Part shown: piece after piece, positions 60,242 through 64,000 of the stretch
Layout of the letters: each line of letters starts with the position of its first letter
Numbering within the stretch: the stretch's first letter is position 1
NCBI RefSeq assembly: GCF_019455385.1
Contig: NZ_JACOFR010000011.1
Span: 62,001 to 126,000, forward strand
DNA from: Bradyrhizobium sp. BR 10289
GTDB taxonomy: Bacteria; Pseudomonadota; Alphaproteobacteria; Rhizobiales; Xanthobacteraceae
Direction of reading: 5' to 3'
DNA: 64,000 nucleotides
Notes under the pieces: generated by a model
Database searches by the model: none
What the model saw: the letters and a program-made list of their open reading frames with translations, nothing else
Told to the model about the DNA's origin: nothing
Translations under genes and position numbers: made by a program

Positions 60242-62407
60242 ATGAACAGGACAGTCTTTGCCCTCCCGGCCCGAAGCGATTACGTGACCCGCGCAGGGCT
60301 CGCGATCACGCGCGTGGCGGAGCAGTTCACCGGCGGCGCCAAGCGGCTCGACGACCTCATCAACCTGCTCGACCGCCGCCGCGGCGTGGTGCTGTCCTCC
60401 GGCACGACCGTGCCCGGCCGCTACGAGAGCTTCGACCTCGGCTTCTCCGATCCGCCGCTCAAGCTCGAAACCACGGGCGTTAGCTTCAGGCTGGAAGCGC
60501 TGAACGGTCGCGGGCAGGTGCTGATTGCCTTCCTCGCCGATGTCCTGCGCGAACCCTGCGTCGTCATCTCCGAGAAGACGACCACGCGCCTTGCCGGTCA
60601 TATCATCCGCGGCGATGCGCCGGTCGAGGAAGATCAGCGTACGCGCCGCGCCAGCGTGATGTCGCTGGTGCGCGACATCGTCGCCGCCTTCTCCGCCAAT
60701 GATGACGGGCTGCTCGGCCTGTTCGGCGCCTTCGCCTACGACCTCGTGTTCCAGATCGAGGACCTTGTCCAGAAGCGCCCGCGTGAGGCCGATCAGCGCG
60801 ACATCGTGCTCTATGTCCCCGACCGCCTGCTGGCCTATGACCGCGCCACCGGCCGCGGCGTGGTGCTCACTTACGACTTCGCCTGGAAGGGCAAATCGAC
60901 CGAAGGCCTGCCGCGCGAGACCGCCGAGAGCCCGTATCTGAAGACCCCGCGCCAGGGCTTTGCAGATCACGCGCCCGGCGAATATCAGGCCACGGTGGAA
61001 ACTGCCCGCGCAGCGTTTGCCCGCGGCGATCTCTTTGAGGCCGTTCCCGGGCAGCTGTTCGCCGAGCCCTGCGATCGCTCCCCGGCCGAAGTGTTCCAGC
61101 GCCTCTGCGTCATCAACCCGTCGCCCTACGGCGCGCTGATGAATCTCGGCGAGGGCGAATTCCTCGTCTCGGCCTCGCCGGAGATGTTCGTGCGCTCCGA
61201 CGGGCGGCGTGTCGAGACTTGCCCGATCTCCGGCACGATCGCGCGCGGCACCGATGCGATCGGCGATGCCGAGCAGATCCGCCAGCTCCTGAACTCGGAA
61301 AAGGACGAGTTCGAGCTCAACATGTGCACGGACGTTGATCGCAACGACAAGGCGCGCGTCTGCGTCCCCGGCACCATCAAGGTGCTGGCGCGCCGTCAGA
61401 TCGAGACCTACTCAAAGCTGTTCCACACCGTCGACCATGTCGAGGGCATGCTGCGCCCGGGCTTCGACGCGCTCGATGCGTTCCTCACCCATGCCTGGGC
61501 CGTCACCGTGACAGGCGCGCCAAAACTCTGGGCGATGCAATTCGTCGAGGATCACGAGCGCTCGCCGCGGCGCTGGTATGCCGGCGCCATCGGCGCCGTG
61601 AACTTCGACGGCAGCATCAATACCGGCCTCACCATCCGTACCATCCGCATGAAGGATGGTCTGGCCGAAGTGCGCGTCGGCGCCACCTGCCTGTTCGATT
61701 CCGATCCCGCCGCGGAAGACCGCGAATGCCAGGTCAAGGCCGCCGCGTTGTTCCAGGCGCTGCGCGGCGATCCGCCGAAGCCGCTGTCGACCTTCGCCCC
61801 CGATGCGACCGGTTCGGGCAAGCAGGTGCTGCTGATCGATCACGACGACAGTTTTGTGCACATGCTCGCCGACTATTTCCGCCAGGTCGGCGCCGAGGTC
61901 ACCGTGGTCCGCTATGTGCATGCGCTCACCATGCTCGACAAGAAGCCATGGGATCTTCTCGTGCTGTCACCAGGTCCCGGCCGGCCCGAAGATTTCGCGA
62001 TCAAGAAGACGATCGATGCGGCGCTGGAGAAGAAGCTGCCGGTATTCGGCGTCTGCCTCGGCGTGCAGGCGATCGGCGAATATTTCGGCGGCGAACTCGG
62101 CCAGCTCACCCATCCCGCCCATGGACGGCCCTCCCGGGTGCAGGTCCGCGGCGGACGGCTGATGCGCAATCTGCCGAACGAGATCGTGATCGGCCGCTAT
62201 CACTCCCTCTTCGTCGAGCGCGACAGCATGCCCGAGGTTCTGTCCGTTACCGCCAGCACCGAAGACGGCGTCGCCATGGCGCTCGAGCACAAGACGCTGC
62301 CGGTCGCCGGCGTGCAATTCCATCCGGAATCGCTGATGTCGCTGGGCAACGAGGTCGGCTTGAAGATTGTCGAGAACGCCTTCCGGCTGGATGCGCGTGT
62401 TGATTGA
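60242..62407 (+). CDS. trpE(G): Fused anthranilate synthase TrpE(G)
   Basis: This is a single-chain anthranilate synthase of 721 residues that would convert chorismate plus glutamine to anthranilate for tryptophan synthesis. The N-terminal TrpE part (about 1-505) has CPISGTIARGTD and NEKDEFEL-like NSEKDEFELNMCTDVDRNDK motifs. The C-terminal TrpG amidotransferase (about 525-721) has the nucleophile in FGVCLGVQAIGEYFGG, with Val where most have His, and the His-Glu in VQFHPES. Fusion is typical of Hyphomicrobiales. Expression is attenuated through trpL. Confidence 0.95.
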   Translation: MNRTVFALPARSDYVTRAGLAITRVAEQFTGGAKRLDDLINLLDRRRGVVLSSGTTVPGRYESFDLGFSDPPLKLETTGVSFRLEALNGRGQVLIAFLADVLREPCVVISEKTTTRLAGHIIRGDAPVEEDQRTRRASVMSLVRDIVAAFSANDDGLLGLFGAFAYDLVFQIEDLVQKRPREADQRDIVLYVPDRLLAYDRATGRGVVLTYDFAWKGKSTEGLPRETAESPYLKTPRQGFADHAPGEYQATVETARAAFARGDLFEAVPGQLFAEPCDRSPAEVFQRLCVINPSPYGALMNLGEGEFLVSASPEMFVRSDGRRVETCPISGTIARGTDAIGDAEQIRQLLNSEKDEFELNMCTDVDRNDKARVCVPGTIKVLARRQIETYSKLFHTVDHVEGMLRPGFDALDAFLTHAWAVTVTGAPKLWAMQFVEDHERSPRRWYAGAIGAVNFDGSINTGLTIRTIRMKDGLAEVRVGATCLFDSDPAAEDRECQVKAAALFQALRGDPPKPLSTFAPDATGSGKQVLLIDHDDSFVHMLADYFRQVGAEVTVVRYVHALTMLDKKPWDLLVLSPGPGRPEDFAIKKTIDAALEKKLPVFGVCLGVQAIGEYFGGELGQLTHPAHGRPSRVQVRGGRLMRNLPNEIVIGRYHSLFVERDSMPEVLSVTASTEDGVAMALEHKTLPVAGVQFHPESLMSLGNEVGLKIVENAFRLDARVD

Positions 62408-62416
62408 GAGGCACCA

Positions 62417-62956
62417 ATGACCTTTGACCACGACATCAAGGCGAGCGTCCGCACCATCCCTGACTATCCCAAGCCGGGGATCATGTTTCGCGACATCACG
62501 ACCCTGCTCGCCGACGCGCGCGCCTTCCGCCGCGCGGTCGACGAGCTCGTCAATCCCTGGGCCGGCAACAAGATCGACAAGGTCGCCGGCATGGAAGCGC
62601 GCGGATTCATCATTGGCGGGGCGGTTGCGCATCAGCTCTCGGCCGGCTTCGTGCCGATCCGCAAGAAAGGCAAGCTGCCGCACACCACCGTGCGCATCGC
62701 CTACTCGCTCGAATACGGCATCGACGAGATGGAGATGCATGTCGACGCCATTGCGCCCGGCGAACGCGTCATCCTGGTCGACGACCTCATCGCCACCGGC
62801 GGCACCGCGGAGGGCGCTGTAAAGCTGCTGCGCCAGATCGGCGCCAACGTCGTCGCCGCCTGCTTCATCATCGATTTGCCCGAGCTCGGCGGCGCCGCCA
62901 AGCTGCGCGCCATGGATGTCCCGGTGCGCACGCTGATGACGTTCGAAGGGCACTGA
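62417..62956 (+). CDS. apt: Adenine phosphoribosyltransferase
   Basis: This purine salvage enzyme makes AMP from adenine and PRPP. It has 179 residues. PGIMFRDITTLLAD near the start and the PRPP loop VILVDDLIATGGT (about 116-128) are diagnostic. The ATG follows GAGAGGCACCA, ten bases after trpE(G), so it is probably co-transcribed with it. Confidence 0.95.
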   Translation: MTFDHDIKASVRTIPDYPKPGIMFRDITTLLADARAFRRAVDELVNPWAGNKIDKVAGMEARGFIIGGAVAHQLSAGFVPIRKKGKLPHTTVRIAYSLEYGIDEMEMHVDAIAPGERVILVDDLIATGGTAEGAVKLLRQIGANVVAACFIIDLPELGGAAKLRAMDVPVRTLMTFEGH

Positions 62957-63206
62957 AGGGCAGGGGCGGAAGATATCGCCCGGGCTCATTTTGTTTGGAT
63001 TGTCGTCGGTCGCGGCCTCGGTTCACCTCTCCCTTCGGGAGAGGTCGGATCGCATCGCAGATGCGATCCGGGTGAGGGGGCTCTGGTCTCACTGGTTGCC
63101 GCGACCCCTCACCCGGATTGCTCGGGACGATGCTCCGCATCGCCCGGCGCAATCTGACCTCTCCCCGCTGGGGAGAGGTGAACACCGAGTTCGCCGGCCG
63201 GGCACT
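62957..63206. other. Convergent gap with repeat, no gene seen
   Basis: This stretch of 250 bases between apt and the P-loop gene is largely taken up by a palindromic repeat (63024-63182). No further signal is seen. Confidence 0.6.
63024..63182. repeat. Dispersed palindromic intergenic repeat related to family A
   Basis: The outer arms CACCTCTCCC and GGGAGAGGTG flank inner arms CGGGTGAGGGG and CCCCTCACCCGG. Further palindromes are GATCGCATCGCAGATGCGATC and GATGCTCCGCATCG. The layout resembles 5194-5336 and 13192-13344 with different outer ends. Confidence 0.72.
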
Positions 63207-63875
63207 TTACGACCGCTGCAGGATCAGGCTGAGCTCCAGCTCCCGGAACGCGAGATAGTTTCGCCGGGTCCATTGGTGTAGCTCGGTCGAGGCGTCTTTC
63301 TCTTGGCGCAGATAGCCGGTGAAGGAGAAGCTGAGCCGGTCGATATAGGTCTTCAGGAAGCCGGGCAGGGCGGGCAGGCGGAACAGACGGCCGGCTTCCA
63401 TCGCGGCCGGCAGCTCGCCGCGGACGACATATTCGTTGTCCACCGTGATCAGGTTCATCCGCGGAATCTGCTCCCGCAGCATCTGGTAGGCGCGGGCCGA
63501 GACGCGGTCGGTGTCGGCCACGAACATGATCATGGGCGCGACGTGGCGGCGTGCCGCTTCCTTCAGCAGGCCGATCTCGTCCGTCATCTTGAAGAACTCG
63601 TCGAAGGCGTGGAATCCGAGGTCGATCACCTTGGCGAGGCCGTCGTCGATAATGACGCGGTCCATCAGCTGCATCTTGCCATAGGTGTCGATCACGTCGG
63701 CGGTTTCCGTGATCTTCGGCAGATAGTCTAGCAGCGACGGCTCCTTCAGATTGACGTCAAAGGCCGCGACGTTGCCGTTCTTGAGCAGCAGGAATTCGCT
63801 CAATAGCCGCGCCAGCAGGGTCTTGCCGACCTGCGGGCGGGGCGAGCAGATGATGTAGACGGGTGTCGCGGGCAT
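63207..63875 (-). CDS. P-loop (MinD/ParA-like) protein of unknown function
   Basis: This protein of 222 residues has a Walker A-like SPRPQVGKTLLARLL near 11-25 that lacks the signature Lys of deviant MinD loops. A following AAFDVNLKEPSLLDYLP segment matches the ParA/MinD switch I area, and VIIDDGL and APMIMFVADTDR fit later strands. It is shorter than most MinD proteins. I do not know its role. A gene ending at 63939 in the same direction precedes it by 63 bases. Confidence 0.7.
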   Translation of the reverse strand: MPATPVYIICSPRPQVGKTLLARLLSEFLLLKNGNVAAFDVNLKEPSLLDYLPKITETADVIDTYGKMQLMDRVIIDDGLAKVIDLGFHAFDEFFKMTDEIGLLKEAARRHVAPMIMFVADTDRVSARAYQMLREQIPRMNLITVDNEYVVRGELPAAMEAGRLFRLPALPGFLKTYIDRLSFSFTGYLRQEKDASTELHQWTRRNYLAFRELELSLILQRS

Positions 63876-63938
63876 TGCGGGCCATTATGTGAGCGAACTG
63901 GCCGCCCCAATCCAGCCGTATCCGCCCGGGTGGCGCAA

Positions 63939-64000
63939 CTATTTTTCGCTGTTGCGGGTCACCGGCTTCGAGCCGACGATGTCGGTCAGGCGGATCCGGT
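63939..64000 (-). CDS. C-terminal end of an upstream gene (partial)
   Basis: The minus strand reads ...RIRLTDIVGSKPVTRNSEK and then TAG at 63939-63941. The composition and the 63-base spacing to the P-loop gene suggest a real gene end of the same operon. The body lies outside the window, so no function can be given. The alternative, a plus-strand GTG start near 63890, is weaker. Confidence 0.45.
   Translation of the reverse strand, partial: RIRLTDIVGSKPVTRNSEK

Noticed and set aside
1..64000. CRISPR array, rRNA or tRNA genes
   Set aside because: I saw no regularly spaced repeat array and no recognisable tRNA or rRNA sequence. The repeats found are palindromic and dispersed.

Overview
The window reads as chromosomal DNA of a Bradyrhizobium-like alphaproteobacterium (Hyphomicrobiales). 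The DNA is GC-rich. The cytochrome bc1 genes are arranged as a Rieske gene plus a fused cytochrome b/c1 gene, the FbcFH arrangement of Bradyrhizobium. Anthranilate synthase is the fused rhizobial TrpE(G) with a Trp-Trp leader peptide. A rhizobial glycerol ABC transporter operon and several Bradyrhizobium-type hypothetical genes are also present. I saw no rRNA, tRNA, CRISPR array, transposase or integrase.

Layout. 1-5142: glycerol ABC transporter (partial glpS, then glpT, glpP, glpQ, glpU, glpV), closed by a terminator. 5341-13181: an old-yellow-enzyme reductase, a DUF1993 protein, a lytic transglycosylase, two small conserved proteins, HtpX protease, a TPR protein, a Lys-rich small protein, a secreted HExxH protein and a small dimeric-barrel protein. 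13347-16892: an ScfR/RamB-type regulator divergent from isocitrate lyase. 17071-20506: metallophosphoesterase, NUDIX and GNAT genes. 20712-23721: a Zur-box-controlled DUF2946/TonB-receptor pair, probably for zinc uptake. 23896-30719: a four-gene MoxR-DUF58-DUF4159-membrane-protein operon. 31000-33818: DUF1285, NUDIX, DUF6111 and CCA tRNA nucleotidyltransferase.

33819-38116 looks like an accreted insertion. The 3' end of the CCA gene is present three times: intact at 33696-33818, decayed near 35605-35795, and as a well-preserved fragment at 37998-38120 still overlapping the start of a TauE/SafE gene. Two cargo modules lie between the copies: a diheme cytochrome c with a small membrane protein, and an AraC regulator with a beta-barrel protein. 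38117-44398 holds TauE/SafE, a PQQ alcohol dehydrogenase, a glycosyltransferase and small proteins. 44686-47220 is an SDR/LysR/MBL cluster. 47384-52375 is an accessory stretch with a YodC-like protein carrying an acidic tail, a membrane-anchored protein, a Vps62 plus VCBS-repeat protein and a winged-helix protein.

52703-64000 returns to core genes: a HAD hydrolase with hemF, queE with a QueD/PTPS-like gene whose motif is of the ExxHGH type, trmL, the bc1 complex, a dienelactone hydrolase, the trpL attenuator with trpE(G), apt, and a P-loop protein. Palindromic intergenic repeats of several families are scattered between genes throughout. The most interesting signals are the CCA-gene accretion island, the apparently leaderless trpL, the Zur box, the PTPS motif change, the SDR with His in place of the catalytic Tyr, and the Vps62-VCBS protein.
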